Below, in pieces: positions 8,500 to 17,773 of a stretch of DNA of 64,000 bases. The stretch spans positions 2,480,001-2,544,000 of the forward strand of contig NZ_CP054931.1 of the NCBI RefSeq assembly GCF_013364355.1, read 5' to 3'. Numbering within the stretch: position 1 is the stretch's first letter; every line of letters begins with the position of its first letter. Made by a program: the position numbers and the translations under genes. This stretch comes from Stenotrophomonas sp. NA06056. GTDB lineage: Bacteria; Pseudomonadota; Gammaproteobacteria; Xanthomonadales; Xanthomonadaceae. The notes under the pieces were generated by a model that saw only the letters and a list, made by a program, of their open reading frames with translations, had not been told where the DNA came from and made no database searches.

Positions 8500-8586
8500 G
8501 GGGACGATCCTTGGGGAGGCCTGCATCGTACCGTGCCGGGTGCATGCCCTTTGTAGAGCCGGGCCCGACGCTGCAGGAAGCCCATA

Positions 8587-8620
8587 ACAAAAAACGCCGG
8601 GAGCTTTCGCCCCCGGCGTT
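8587..8620 (-). terminator. Rho-independent terminator of the cold-shock gene
   Basis: Read leftward: stem AACGCCGGG/CCCGGCGTT with an 8-10 base loop and then a T-run (TTTTTTGT). It begins 26 bases after the csp stop. Confidence 0.85.
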
Positions 8621-8646
8621 CTGGCTACCAAACGGTAGCAGACGGA

Positions 8647-8856
8647 TTAGACCGCCTGCACCTGGTCAGCCTGCATACCCTTCTGGCCCTGGACGGCGAC
8701 GAAGGTAACCTTCTGGCCTTCCTGCAGGGTCTTGAAGCCGGTGCCCTGGATCGCGCGGAAATGCACGAACAGGTCCGGGCCGCTTTCCGGGGTGATGAAG
8801 CCGAAGCCCTTGGCGTCGTTGAACCACTTGACAGTGCCGGTCTGACGATCAGACAT
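8647..8856 (-). CDS. Cold-shock protein, CspA family
   Basis: A 69-residue single-domain RNA chaperone with both nucleic-acid motifs: RNP1-like KGFGFI and RNP2-like LFVHF. Length is exact for the family. ATG 8856 ([14 protein letters not shown]) has AGGAG eight bases upstream. A 300-base leader precedes it and a strong terminator follows, so it is a monocistronic gene. Which paralog it represents cannot be told. Confidence 0.95.
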   Translation of the reverse strand: MSDRQTGTVKWFNDAKGFGFITPESGPDLFVHFRAIQGTGFKTLQEGQKVTFVAVQGQKGMQADQVQAV

Positions 8857-9160
8857 AGTTACTAACTCCTGAAACACATGTTGAAAAAAATCGCAGCCAC
8901 CGGGTATCGGGGCCGAGACTGAGTTGCAGGCGTTGGTAAAGCGGATCGATGAGCGGATCGTGAGATCAACTGCACCAGGCCACGATTCACGGTGACCCTA
9001 GCAAACACAGTGGGCCAGACGATACGCGTGTTTTGAGCAAAAAGCGATAGCCTTGATATTCAGCGTCAAACGGCCAGCCCCTAGGCAGGGCAAGGGGTTG
9101 CACCGGATCGGGGCTAAACCCGGGGCCCCATTCAGGTTTTTCCTACCCTACACTGGGTAA
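8857..9160. other. Gene-free leader region between csp and UPF0178 gene
   Basis: The 304 bases contain no supported gene. The part nearest csp would be its long 5' leader, which in this family often controls translation by temperature. I found no confident promoter pair on either strand. Repeated GCGGATCG..GAGCGGATCG words occur at 8940-8962. Confidence 0.4.
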
Positions 9161-9649
9161 ATGACTGAAGCTGAAACCCGAGCTGAACCCCTGCTCCCCC
9201 GCATCTGGGTGGACGCAGACGCCTGCCCTGTCGTCATTCGCGACATCCTGTTCCGCGCAGCTGAACGGGTCGGCGTGGAGTTGACCCTGGTCGCCAACCA
9301 GTGGATCCGCACTCCGCCCTCCCGCTGGCTGCGCTCGATCCAGGTGCCGCAGGGACTGGACGTGGCCGACAGCGCCATTGTCGAGCGGGTGGCCCCCGGC
9401 GACCTGGTGGTCACCCAGGACATTCCGCTGGCCGCGCTGGTACTGGAGAAGAAGGGCGTGGCCCTGAACCCGCGCGGGCAGCTGTACACCCCCAACAACA
9501 TGGCCGAGCGGCTGTCGATGCGCAATTTCATGGAAGAACTGCGCGGTGCCGGCGTGCAGACCGGCGGCCCGCCTCCTCTGGGGGCGCGCGACCGGCAATT
9601 GTTCGCTGCCGAACTGGACCGCTGGCTGGCGCGGCGCCCGAAACCCTGA
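9161..9649 (+). CDS. UPF0178 family protein (YaiI/YqxD)
   Basis: A 162-residue protein with the family's opening [22 protein letters not shown], then [24 protein letters not shown] and [20 protein letters not shown]. The conserved acidic pairs resemble PIN-like or NYN-like nucleases, but no activity is established for the family. It ends 13 bases before the convergent pseudouridine synthase gene. Confidence 0.88.
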   Translation: MTEAETRAEPLLPRIWVDADACPVVIRDILFRAAERVGVELTLVANQWIRTPPSRWLRSIQVPQGLDVADSAIVERVAPGDLVVTQDIPLAALVLEKKGVALNPRGQLYTPNNMAERLSMRNFMEELRGAGVQTGGPPPLGARDRQLFAAELDRWLARRPKP

Positions 9650-9662
9650 ACCCGGCCGCCGA

Positions 9663-10532
9663 TCAGCCTGCGGCATCCAGGGTGAGGGCACTGCAGAAGC
9701 GGCGTCGCTGGCCCGTCAACGGGTCGTCGAAGGCCAGCGCTTGCGCCAGCAGTTGCAAAGGCGGCTCGCCCCCACCCTGCGTCCGTTCCTGCAGCTGCGG
9801 ATAGAACCCGTCCCCCAGGATCGGCGCGCCGAGGGCGGCCATATGTACGCGCAGCTGATGCTTGCGCCCGGATTCGGGCGCAAGCCGGTAGCACCAGACC
9901 GGACCGTGCGCATCGATGACCTCGATACGGGTCCGTGCATTCGGCTCGCCGGCAACCTCAGCCATACGGAAGAACGGCTCCCCAGGCTGCAGCCGGCTAT
10001 GCCGCTCCAGCGGAAACCGCAGGTCCGGCAAGGCCGGCGCCAGCGCCTCGTAGGTCTTTTCGATGCGCCGCTCACGGAACAGTCGCTGGTAGGCGTCGCG
10101 CGTTTCCGGCCGGGTGGAAAACAGCACCAGACCGGCCGTCAGCCGGTCCAGCCGATGCAACGGCACCAGATCGGCGTTGCCGGTGCGTTCGACCAGGCGC
10201 GCCAGCAGGGTTTCACGTACAAAGGCGCCCGCAGGCGCGGTCGGCAGGAAGTGGGGCTTGTCAGCCACCAGCAGGTGCGCGTCGTGATGCAGGATGCTCT
10301 CGACGAAGGGAATCACCGGCTCGTCGGCCACTTCACGGAAGTAACGGATCTCCAGCCCTGCCTGCCACGGCATGTCCGGCGCCAGTGCCCTGCCCTGCGC
10401 GTCCTGCACCCGCCCGCGCGCAAAACGACTCTCCCATTCCAGCCGGTCGATGCGCGGGAAACGCGCGCACAGCCCTTCCAGCAGGGAACCCCAGTCACCG
10501 GGCGGCAGCTGCAGTCGGCTGGGCGTGGTCAT
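9663..10532 (-). CDS. RluA-family RNA pseudouridine synthase
   Basis: A 289-residue enzyme converting uridine to pseudouridine in RNA. The catalytic block is 'LHRLDRLTAGLVLFS', with the Asp that attacks uridine, preceded by the 'LLVADKPHFLPTAPAG' strand and followed by 'GRKHQLRVHMAALGAPILGDGFYP'. An N-terminal extension of about 90 residues precedes it, with no S4 domain visible. ATG 10532 (MTTPSRLQLP) is preferred over the ORF start. The target RNA site cannot be read. Confidence 0.88.
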   Translation of the reverse strand: MTTPSRLQLPPGDWGSLLEGLCARFPRIDRLEWESRFARGRVQDAQGRALAPDMPWQAGLEIRYFREVADEPVIPFVESILHHDAHLLVADKPHFLPTAPAGAFVRETLLARLVERTGNADLVPLHRLDRLTAGLVLFSTRPETRDAYQRLFRERRIEKTYEALAPALPDLRFPLERHSRLQPGEPFFRMAEVAGEPNARTRIEVIDAHGPVWCYRLAPESGRKHQLRVHMAALGAPILGDGFYPQLQERTQGGGEPPLQLLAQALAFDDPLTGQRRRFCSALTLDAAG

Positions 10533-10712
10533 GGCGTGGTCGCGGTGCCATCGATCGGCAGGCAACGCGGACGTGAACGGGACATACGACAGGGCACGCC
10601 GAAAGCATCAGGACGGCCAGCGTGCCACCGATCACGCCCTGCCGACACCCCCATACCGGACACCCCCGGGGCAAACCTCTATCATTGACGGTCTTTACCC
10701 CTCTGGATCTTC

Positions 10713-11261
10713 ATGGCCCTCACCGCCACCATCCGCAAGGCCGAACTGCAGATCAGCGACATGGATCGCGGCTACTACGCGACCCACAACCTGACCCTGG
10801 CCCAGCATCCGTCTGAAACCGACGAACGCCTGATGGTGCGCCTGCTCGCCTTCGCGCTGAACGCTGGCGATCGCCTGGAATTCGGCCGCGGCCTGAGCAC
10901 CGACGATGAGCCCGACTTGTGGGAGCACGACTACACCGGCGACATCCTGCAGTGGATCGACCTCGGCCATCCGGACGAGTCGCGCATCCGCAAGGCCAGC
11001 AACCGCAGCCGGCAGGTGCAGGTGGTCAACTACGGCGGCAACGCGTCGGACATCTGGTGGCAGAAACAGGGCAAGGGCCTGGCCCGCTTCGACAATCTGT
11101 CGGTGGTTGACCTGGACGGCGGGTTCGTCGACCTGTGGGGCCAGCAGATCCAGCGTGCGATGCGCTGGAGCGTGCTGATCCAGGACGCCGAAGTGCAGCT
11201 GCTCAACGATCAGATGCAGCTGGACGTGATCCCCAATTGGCGCAAGCGCGCCAAGGCATGA
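10713..11261 (+). CDS. yaeQ: YaeQ family protein
   Basis: A 182-residue protein opening MALTATIRKAELQISDMDRGYYATHNLTLAQHPSETDERLMVRLLAFAL, a near-invariant YaeQ signature. The family has a nuclease-like fold and was once linked to suppression of rfaH; its biochemical activity remains unsettled. The stop overlaps the start of the downstream flavoprotein gene (ATGA at 11258-11261), so the two are translationally coupled. Confidence 0.92.
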   Translation: MALTATIRKAELQISDMDRGYYATHNLTLAQHPSETDERLMVRLLAFALNAGDRLEFGRGLSTDDEPDLWEHDYTGDILQWIDLGHPDESRIRKASNRSRQVQVVNYGGNASDIWWQKQGKGLARFDNLSVVDLDGGFVDLWGQQIQRAMRWSVLIQDAEVQLLNDQMQLDVIPNWRKRAKA

Positions 11262-12442
11262 GCACGATCCGCTGCGACGTGCTGGTGATCGGTGCCGGTG
11301 CAGCCGGGCTGATGACCGCGATCACCGCCGGCCAGCGCGGCCGGCATGTGCAGGTGATCGACCACGCCAACAAGATCGGCAAGAAGATCCTGATGTCCGG
11401 CGGTGGCCGCTGCAACTTCACCAACACCGGCACCACGCCAGCCAACTTCCTGTCGGCCAATCCACATTTCTGCAAGTCTGCACTGGCGCGCTACTCGCCT
11501 TACCACTTCATCGAGATGGTCGAACGCCACGGCATCGCCTATCACGAAAAAGAGCTGGGCCAGCTGTTCTGCGATGTGTCGTCCAAGCAGATCGTGAAGA
11601 TGCTGGTGGACGAGTGCCAGCAGGCGGGCGTGCAGATCCGTACGCAGTGCAGCGTGGAGCGTATCGAGCACGGTACCGACGGCTTCCGCGTGCACACCAC
11701 GCACGGCCTGTTCCATTGCGCCTCGCTGGTGGTCGCCACCGGTGGCCTGTCCATTCCCAGCCTGGGTGCGACCGGGTTCGGCTATGAGATCGCGCGCCAG
11801 TTCGGCCACCAGCTGCTGCCCACCCGCGCCGGCCTGGTGCCGTTGACCCTCAGCGGCACCCACCAGGAGCGCTTGGCCGAGCTCAGCGGCGTCGCCCTGC
11901 CGGTCGAGGCCAGCTGCAACGGTACGAGCTTCCGCAACTTCATGCTGCTGACCCATCGTGGCGTCAGCGGCCCGGCGATCCTGCAGATTTCCTCGTTCTG
12001 GCAGCCCGGCGACGCGCTGACGCTGGACCTGCTGCCGGGCCAGGATGCCGCCGAGTGGCTGCGCCAGATGAAGCGTGAACGCCCTGCTGCGGAACTGCGC
12101 ACGGTGCTGGGTGATGTACTGCCCAAGCGACTGGCGCAGCGACTGTGCGAGCACTGGCTGCCCGACCGCCCGGTACGTCAGCTGGACGAGCCGGACGTGC
12201 GCAAGGCTGCACAGGTGCTTTCAGCATTCCCGCTGGTGGCCAGCGGCACCGAGGGCTACCGCACCGCCGAAGTGACACTGGGCGGCGTGGATACCAACGA
12301 GGTCTCGTCGTCGACGCTGGAGTCCAAGCGCGTGCCCGGCCTGCATTTCGTCGGCGAGGTGCTGGACGTGACCGGCTGGCTGGGGGGTTACAACTTCCAG
12401 TGGGCCTGGGCCAGCGGGCACGCGGCCGGCTGCGTGGTGTGA
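11258..12442 (+). CDS. HI0933/YhiN-type FAD-dependent oxidoreductase
   Basis: A 394-residue flavoprotein. The FAD-binding Rossmann motif GAGAAGLMTAITAGQRG is at residues 12-28, followed by KIGKKILMSGGGRCNFTN, typical of the HI0933 family, and a C-terminal FAD segment HFVGEVLDVTGWLGGYNFQWAWASG. No substrate is known. ATG 11258 overlaps the yaeQ stop by four bases. Confidence 0.9.
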   Translation: MSTIRCDVLVIGAGAAGLMTAITAGQRGRHVQVIDHANKIGKKILMSGGGRCNFTNTGTTPANFLSANPHFCKSALARYSPYHFIEMVERHGIAYHEKELGQLFCDVSSKQIVKMLVDECQQAGVQIRTQCSVERIEHGTDGFRVHTTHGLFHCASLVVATGGLSIPSLGATGFGYEIARQFGHQLLPTRAGLVPLTLSGTHQERLAELSGVALPVEASCNGTSFRNFMLLTHRGVSGPAILQISSFWQPGDALTLDLLPGQDAAEWLRQMKRERPAAELRTVLGDVLPKRLAQRLCEHWLPDRPVRQLDEPDVRKAAQVLSAFPLVASGTEGYRTAEVTLGGVDTNEVSSSTLESKRVPGLHFVGEVLDVTGWLGGYNFQWAWASGHAAGCVV

Positions 12443-12533
12443 ACCGCATCGCCGTTCCAGGCATGCAACCGTTGCGCGCATGGACGCGCCGCCACGCTTC
12501 GTGTATCTAGATTTGCAGATTGGGGAGCAGTGC

Positions 12534-14603
12534 ATGCAGAACGCGAACGACATCACCATCCGCCTGCTGATCGTCGATGACAGCGGCGAGAACGCCGAAG
12601 CCATCGTCAGCACCCTGCGCAACAGCGGCATCGCCGTGCGCCCATGGCGCCCGCAGGACTCGGCAGAGCTGTCGCAGGTGCTGGCCAACCAGGCGATCGA
12701 CCTGGTGCTGGCGGCGCCCTCTCAGAGCATTCCGCTGCCACTGGTGGCCCAGCACATCGCCGCCAGCGGCAAGGACATCCCGCTGGTGCTGCTGGCCGAG
12801 CGCATCGACGAGGACGAACTGGTACAGGCCAGCAGCAACGGCGTGCGCGCCCTCGCCCTGCGCCAGCGCGCCGAACACCTGCTGGCGGTGGTCCGCGACC
12901 AGTGGGTCGACCTGCAGGCACGCCGCGGCCTGCGCCGCATCGAAGCGCAGATGCGCGAGACCGAGCGCCGCTGCGACGCGCTGATCGCCTCTTCGCGCGA
13001 GCCGATTGCCTATGTGCACGAAGGCATGCACATCCGCGCCAATGATGCCTATCTGGAAATGTTCGGTTACGAGGATTTCGAGGAGGTCGAGGGCATCTCG
13101 CTGCTGGACATGGTCGCCGCGCAGCACGTGGATGATTTCAAGCAACTGCTGAAGTCACTCAGCCGTGGCGAAGCGCCACCGCCGCAGTACCAGCTCGACG
13201 CCCGCCACCAGGATGGCAGCGCCTTCCCAGCAACGATGGAGTTCACCGCAGCCACCTACGAGGGCGAATCCTGCCTGCAGGTGGTGTTCCGCCGGCGCAT
13301 GGAGTTCGACCCGGAGCTGGCGCGCGAGGTTGAGGACCTGCGCCAGCGCGACCAGGTCACCGGCCTGCTCAACCGCCCCACCTTCATGCTGCAGGTCGAG
13401 GATGCGGTCGCACAGGCCGGGCGCAGCGAGGGCCAGTTCGGCCTGCTGATGGTCGAACCGGACCATTACGCGCGCCTGCTCCCCGATATCGGACTGGCCT
13501 CGGCCGACACCCTGATCGGCGCCCTCGCCGCCTTGCTGGCCGAGGTCGTTGGCGAAGATGCACAGCTGGCCCGTTTCGGCGAACACAGTTTCGCCGTGCT
13601 GCAGTCCGGCCCCTATGCGCAGACCGTGGCACTGGCCGAGCGCATCCGTGAAGCCTACGCCGCGCACGTCTTCAGCATCGGTGCGCGCTCGGCCACGGTG
13701 ACCGTCAGCATTGGCGGCGTGCAGGTGGGCGAGAAGATCGCCAGCATCGGCCAGGTGCTGGCGCGCGCCAGCGAATGCACGCAGGCCGCTGCCGCCCTCG
13801 GCAATACCTGCCGCATCTTCGACCCGGCCGCTGTTGATCGGGTGGAGGAAGAGCGCGTGCAACGCTGGGTCGCGCGCATCCGCGAAGCCCTGGCAGGCGA
13901 CGGCTTCCAGCTGCATTACCAGCCGGTACTGAACCTGCAGGGCGAGCCGCTGGAACTGTATGAAGCCTACCTGCGCCTGGAACACAACGGGGAACTGCTG
14001 AGCCCGACCGCGTTCCTCGGCATTGCCGAAGAACATGGCCTGCTGGCGGACATCAACCGCTGGGTCGTCTCGCAGGCAATCGCGGTGCTGGGCGCGCGTG
14101 CGCGCGAGGGCCACCCCACGCAGGTACTGGTGAAGGTCACGCCGGAATCGTTTGATGACCCGAAGATGATCACCACGCTGCGTCAGCAGTTGCAGGCGCA
14201 CGGCGTGCCAGGCGAACGCCTCTGGCTGCATGCGCCGGAGTCGAAGGTATTCACCCACCTGCGCAGCGCCCAGCAGTTCCTTGCGGAAGTGGCACCACTT
14301 GGCTGCCGGATCGGCCTGGAGCAGTTCGGCTCGGGCCTGGATTCGTTCCAGCTGCTGGCCCACTTCCAACCGCAGTTCCTCAAGCTTGATCGCGGGTTCA
14401 CCAGCGACCTGGCCGCCACCCGAGAGAACATCGACCGGGTCAGCCAGATCACCGCGCGCGCGCAGGAAGCCGGCATCCGCACCATCGCCGAGTTCGTCAG
14501 CGATGCCAACTCGATGACACTGCTGTTCAGTGCCGGCGTGGACTACGTGCAGGGCGATTTCGTCGGCCCGGCGGCACCGGCGATGAACTTCGAGTTCGGT
14601 TGA
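12534..14603 (+). CDS. fimX: FimX-like degenerate GGDEF/EAL protein with receiver-like and PAS domains
   Basis: A 689-residue protein, close to the 691 of Pseudomonas FimX. Order: receiver-like fold (LLIVDDSGENAEAIV, residues 1-120), PAS (about 145-260), GGDEF-like and EAL-like domains. The GGDEF box is replaced by GEHSF at 349-353 and the EAL box by EAY at 477-479; the later DDFG becomes EQFG. It should therefore bind but neither make nor cleave cyclic di-GMP. In Xanthomonas and Pseudomonas such proteins steer type IV pilus assembly with PilZ. ATG 12534 has GGGGAG upstream. The symbol is by similarity of architecture. Confidence 0.82.
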   Translation: MQNANDITIRLLIVDDSGENAEAIVSTLRNSGIAVRPWRPQDSAELSQVLANQAIDLVLAAPSQSIPLPLVAQHIAASGKDIPLVLLAERIDEDELVQASSNGVRALALRQRAEHLLAVVRDQWVDLQARRGLRRIEAQMRETERRCDALIASSREPIAYVHEGMHIRANDAYLEMFGYEDFEEVEGISLLDMVAAQHVDDFKQLLKSLSRGEAPPPQYQLDARHQDGSAFPATMEFTAATYEGESCLQVVFRRRMEFDPELAREVEDLRQRDQVTGLLNRPTFMLQVEDAVAQAGRSEGQFGLLMVEPDHYARLLPDIGLASADTLIGALAALLAEVVGEDAQLARFGEHSFAVLQSGPYAQTVALAERIREAYAAHVFSIGARSATVTVSIGGVQVGEKIASIGQVLARASECTQAAAALGNTCRIFDPAAVDRVEEERVQRWVARIREALAGDGFQLHYQPVLNLQGEPLELYEAYLRLEHNGELLSPTAFLGIAEEHGLLADINRWVVSQAIAVLGARAREGHPTQVLVKVTPESFDDPKMITTLRQQLQAHGVPGERLWLHAPESKVFTHLRSAQQFLAEVAPLGCRIGLEQFGSGLDSFQLLAHFQPQFLKLDRGFTSDLAATRENIDRVSQITARAQEAGIRTIAEFVSDANSMTLLFSAGVDYVQGDFVGPAAPAMNFEFG

Positions 14604-14612
14604 CGCCTCTCT

Positions 14613-14678
14613 GTAGAGCCGAGCCACGCTCGGCTGCAGGGTACAAGCGAAGAGCAGCCGAGCATGGCTCGGCTCTAC
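14613..14678. repeat. Inverted pair of SMAG palindromes (GAGCC subtype)
   Basis: Units at 14613-14636 (GTAG first) and 14655-14678 (CTAC last) fold through AGCCGAG/CTCGGCT arms and are mutual inverted repeats across an 18-base spacer. Confidence 0.85.
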
Positions 14679-14684
14679 AGAAAC

Positions 14685-14710
14685 AGAAGGCCGGCTTTCG
14701 CCGGCCTTCT
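14685..14710. terminator. Two-way intrinsic terminator between fimX and fabV
   Basis: A perfect 11-bp stem AGAAGGCCGGC/GCCGGCCTTCT with loop TTTC lies between convergent genes. T-richness on the right is short (TTCTTC), so efficiency is uncertain. Confidence 0.65.
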
Positions 14711-14714
14711 TCGA

Positions 14715-15974
14715 TCAGGTCAGATCGACCAGATTGTCGATTTTCACGTCAGGATTGACGTCGGCTTCGTAGTCGACGCCCTCGACACCGAACCCGAACA
14801 GGCGCAGGAAATCAGCCTTGTAGCCGGCCAGGTCGCTGATCTCGTACAGGTTCTCGTTGGTCACCTGCGGCCACAGGGACAACACCTCGCCCTGCACGTC
14901 GGCCGCCATTTCCTTGTAGTCGGCGCGCAGGCGACCTTCTTCGTCGATCAACGCCACGGCATGGCCATCGCCATCGACCAGGTCGTGGCGCAGGCGGTCG
15001 ACGGCCACGCCATCGGCCTTGCCGCCGTACAGAATGTCGTACAGCACGTCGAGCTGCTCGATGCAGCCTTCGTGGGTGCCCTTCGCCTTCATCACCTTGA
15101 ACAGCAGCGACAGGTACAGCGGCATGGTCGGAATGGCCGAGCTGGCCTGGGTCACGACTGCCTTCAGCACCGACACGCGCGCATCGCCGCCGATCCTGGC
15201 CAGCTTCTCGCGCAGGCCCAGCACCTTGTCGTCCAGATCCTTCTTGGCGGCACCAATGGAGCCGTTCCAGTAGATCGCCTGGGTGATCTCTTCGCCCACG
15301 TAGGTGAAGGCTGTGGTGGTGCAACCATCGGCCAGCACGCCAGCATCGGCCAGCGCGTCGATCCACATCTGCCAGTCCTCGCCGCCCATCACCGCGACGG
15401 TACCGGCGATTTCTTCCGGGGTTGCCGGCTGCAGGTGGGTCTCGGTCAATACTTCCTTGTCGGTATCCAGACCACGCAGGGTGATCGGCTCGCCGATCGG
15501 CTTCAGCGTGGAGCTGATGATCTCACCGGTCTTGGGGTGCTTGCGGCGCGGCGCAGCCAGGCTGTAGACCACCTGATCGACCTGGCCGAGATCGGCCTTG
15601 ATCATCTCGATGGTCTTCGCCTTCACCTCGTCTGAGAACGCATCGCCGTTGATGCTCTTGGCATACAGGCCCGCTTCGTCAGCGTACTTGTGGAAGGCGG
15701 CCGAGTTGTACCAGCCCGCCGTGCCCGGCTTGGTCTCGCTGCCCGGGCGCTCGAAGAAGATGCCCAGCGTTGCCGCGCCACTGCCGAAGGCGGCAGTGAT
15801 TCGCGCAGCCAAGCCGTAACCGGTCGAGGCGCCGATGACCAGCACGCGCTTGGGGCCGTTCTGGATCGGCGGGCGCGCACGGATGTAGTCGATCTGCTGC
15901 TTGACGGCCGCGTCGCAGCCAGTCGGATGGGTGGTGACGCAGATGAAGCCGCGGACGCGCGGTTTGATGACCAT
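14715..15974 (-). CDS. fabV: Trans-2-enoyl-ACP (CoA) reductase FabV
   Basis: A 419-residue NADH-dependent enzyme for the last step of each fatty-acid elongation cycle. The cofactor motif is GASTGYG at 48-54. The FabV catalytic pattern Tyr-X8-Lys is intact as Y235 and K244 ([11 protein letters not shown]). FabV enzymes are naturally insensitive to triclosan, which fits intrinsic triclosan tolerance in this genus. ATG 15974 ([11 protein letters not shown]) gives the normal N-terminus; the open frame upstream runs into repeat DNA. Confidence 0.95.
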   Translation of the reverse strand: MVIKPRVRGFICVTTHPTGCDAAVKQQIDYIRARPPIQNGPKRVLVIGASTGYGLAARITAAFGSGAATLGIFFERPGSETKPGTAGWYNSAAFHKYADEAGLYAKSINGDAFSDEVKAKTIEMIKADLGQVDQVVYSLAAPRRKHPKTGEIISSTLKPIGEPITLRGLDTDKEVLTETHLQPATPEEIAGTVAVMGGEDWQMWIDALADAGVLADGCTTTAFTYVGEEITQAIYWNGSIGAAKKDLDDKVLGLREKLARIGGDARVSVLKAVVTQASSAIPTMPLYLSLLFKVMKAKGTHEGCIEQLDVLYDILYGGKADGVAVDRLRHDLVDGDGHAVALIDEEGRLRADYKEMAADVQGEVLSLWPQVTNENLYEISDLAGYKADFLRLFGFGVEGVDYEADVNPDVKIDNLVDLT

Positions 15975-16177
15975 GAAGACCTCGGGTTGGCAGATGCGGC
16001 GCACGGGGCGCTCAGCAGGAGTACGGGCACGCGTGTGCGCGCGAACCGCAGGATCGTAGTGCGCAGGGGCCGATTGCACAACCGACGCTGCCGTAGGGTG
16101 GGGTTTCTTTTTGCAGGGCTTGCAGCCCTGCACCTGCCGAATCAACGTCAACGTCAAAAGCTGGGGTCCTGTGGGTT

Positions 16178-16279
16178 GGCGGGGTGGGTCCGGTTGAGGG
16201 GGACGCCGTGAACCCGTCCATGGGGGCTTGGTCGCGGCATCCATGCCGCTCACACCCCCTCAACCGGACCCACCCCGCC
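16178..16279. repeat. Large hairpin, 25-bp perfect arms (GGTTGAGG variant)
   Basis: Arms 16178-16202 and 16255-16279 are exact reverse complements. Compared with 5785-5886, GGTTGCGG is GGTTGAGG here and the partner arm carries the matching CCTCAACC, a compensatory change. Confidence 0.85.
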
Positions 16280-16507
16280 TTCGACAGTTCTCCGCGATCT
16301 GTCAGAACCTGCTGCTGGTGGTGGGTGCCGACCGTTGGTCGGCACGGGGTCGGATATCGATATCTGACAGAAAAGTCGTGTCGACCTTGGTCGACACAGT
16401 AGAGCCACGCCATGCGTGGATGAATTCATTCGATATCTGACAGATGTGCCGACCAACGGTCGGCACCCACCACCAGCAGGTTCCAACAGCCGCGTGAACC
16501 TGTCGAA

Positions 16508-16609
16508 GGCGGGGGACTGTGGGTTTGCGGGGTGTGAGCCGCATGGATGCGGCGACCAAGCCCCCATGGATGGGTTTACGGCGTCCCCGCAAACCCACAG
16601 TGCCCCGCC
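16508..16609. repeat. Large hairpin, 25-bp arms (CTGTGGGTTTGC subtype)
   Basis: Arms 16508-16532 and 16585-16609 pair with one mismatch (GGGGGAC against GTGCCCC). The interior holds GCCGCATGGATGCGGC and CCCATGGATGGG. Confidence 0.85.
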
Positions 16610-16625
16610 ATCCCACGGAATGCAC

Positions 16626-16693
<68 letters not shown>

Positions 16694-16725
16694 ATTGAGC
16701 AGGTGCAGGGCTGCAAGCCCTGCCA

Positions 16726-16750
16726 ACAAAAAACCCCGCTTGCGCGGGGT
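16726..16750 (-). terminator. Rho-independent terminator of the sec operon
   Basis: Read leftward: ACCCCGCGCAAGCGGGGT hairpin followed by TTTTTTGTT. It sits 27 bases past the secF stop and closes the queA-tgt-yajC-secD-secF run. Confidence 0.88.
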
Positions 16751-16777
16751 TCTCTGTGTACTGCATGCAGCAGATGC

Positions 16778-17758
16778 TTACGGACGACGCTCCAGGGCCT
16801 CGATGTCCTTGGCCTTGGGCAGCAGGTCCTGCTTGGTCACGCGCAGCGCACCAACGGTCAGCATCGGCACCGCCACCAGGATCGAGGACAGCACCACGAT
16901 CACCGCACCGATCATGTGGGTCTCGGCCAGGCCTTCCATCGAGCTGCCGCCGTACAGGTACAGGGCCAGTGCAGACAGGAAGAACATCACCGCCGTGATC
17001 ACCGTACGCGACAGCGTCTGGTTGATCGAACGGTTCAGCACTTCCATCGGCTCCACGCGCAGGCTGCGGAAGTTCTCGCGGACACGGTCGAACACCACGA
17101 TGATGTCGTTGATCGCAAAACCCATCACCGACAGCAGGCCGGCCAGCACGGTCAGGTCGAACTCACGCCCCAGCAGCGACACGTAGGCCACCGTCACGAT
17201 CAGGTCGAACATGGCCACGATGCTGGCGGTGACCGCGAACTTCCATTCGAAGCGCACCGCGATGTAGATCAGGAAGCCGGCCAGCATGAAGATGGTGGCG
17301 TACAGGCCATTCATCGCCAGGTCCTTGCCGATCTGCGGACCAACGAACTCATTGCGCAGCACGGTGGCCTGGTTGTCGGCCGAAGAGACCGCCTTGACCA
17401 CGGCCGCGGCGGTGGCCTTGTCCTCGGCAGACGCACCACCGGTACCTGGAGCGTGCTCACCGTGCGGCGCCAGGCGGATCAGCAGGTCGGTGTTGCCACC
17501 GACGCTCTGCACCTGGGCGCCGTCAAAGCCGTTCTGCTCAAGCTTGCTGCGGACGTCCTCGACATCCACCGCGTGGTCGAAGCGGGCTTCGATCAGGGTG
17601 CCACCGGTGAAGTCCAGCGCGTAGTTGAAGCCCTTGAAGCCGATGATGCCGATCGATGCCAGGAACACGATGATCGTGACGACCATCGCGACATGGCGCC
17701 AGCGCATGAAATCGATCTTGGTATCGTTCGGGAGGATGTGCAGCGGAAACAGTTTCAT
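16778..17758 (-). CDS. secF: Protein translocase subunit SecF
   Basis: A 326-residue inner-membrane protein of the SecDF-YajC complex, which uses proton flow to pull exported proteins across the membrane. Features: first helix MVVTIIVFLASIGIIGF, the family motif ALDFTGGTLIEARF, a periplasmic domain to about residue 150, then five helices with VMGFAINDIIVVFDRVREN. Sixteen bases separate it from secD upstream. It ends the operon. Confidence 0.95.
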   Translation of the reverse strand: MKLFPLHILPNDTKIDFMRWRHVAMVVTIIVFLASIGIIGFKGFNYALDFTGGTLIEARFDHAVDVEDVRSKLEQNGFDGAQVQSVGGNTDLLIRLAPHGEHAPGTGGASAEDKATAAAVVKAVSSADNQATVLRNEFVGPQIGKDLAMNGLYATIFMLAGFLIYIAVRFEWKFAVTASIVAMFDLIVTVAYVSLLGREFDLTVLAGLLSVMGFAINDIIVVFDRVRENFRSLRVEPMEVLNRSINQTLSRTVITAVMFFLSALALYLYGGSSMEGLAETHMIGAVIVVLSSILVAVPMLTVGALRVTKQDLLPKAKDIEALERRP

Positions 17759-17773
17759 GTGCGTGTCGTCCCG

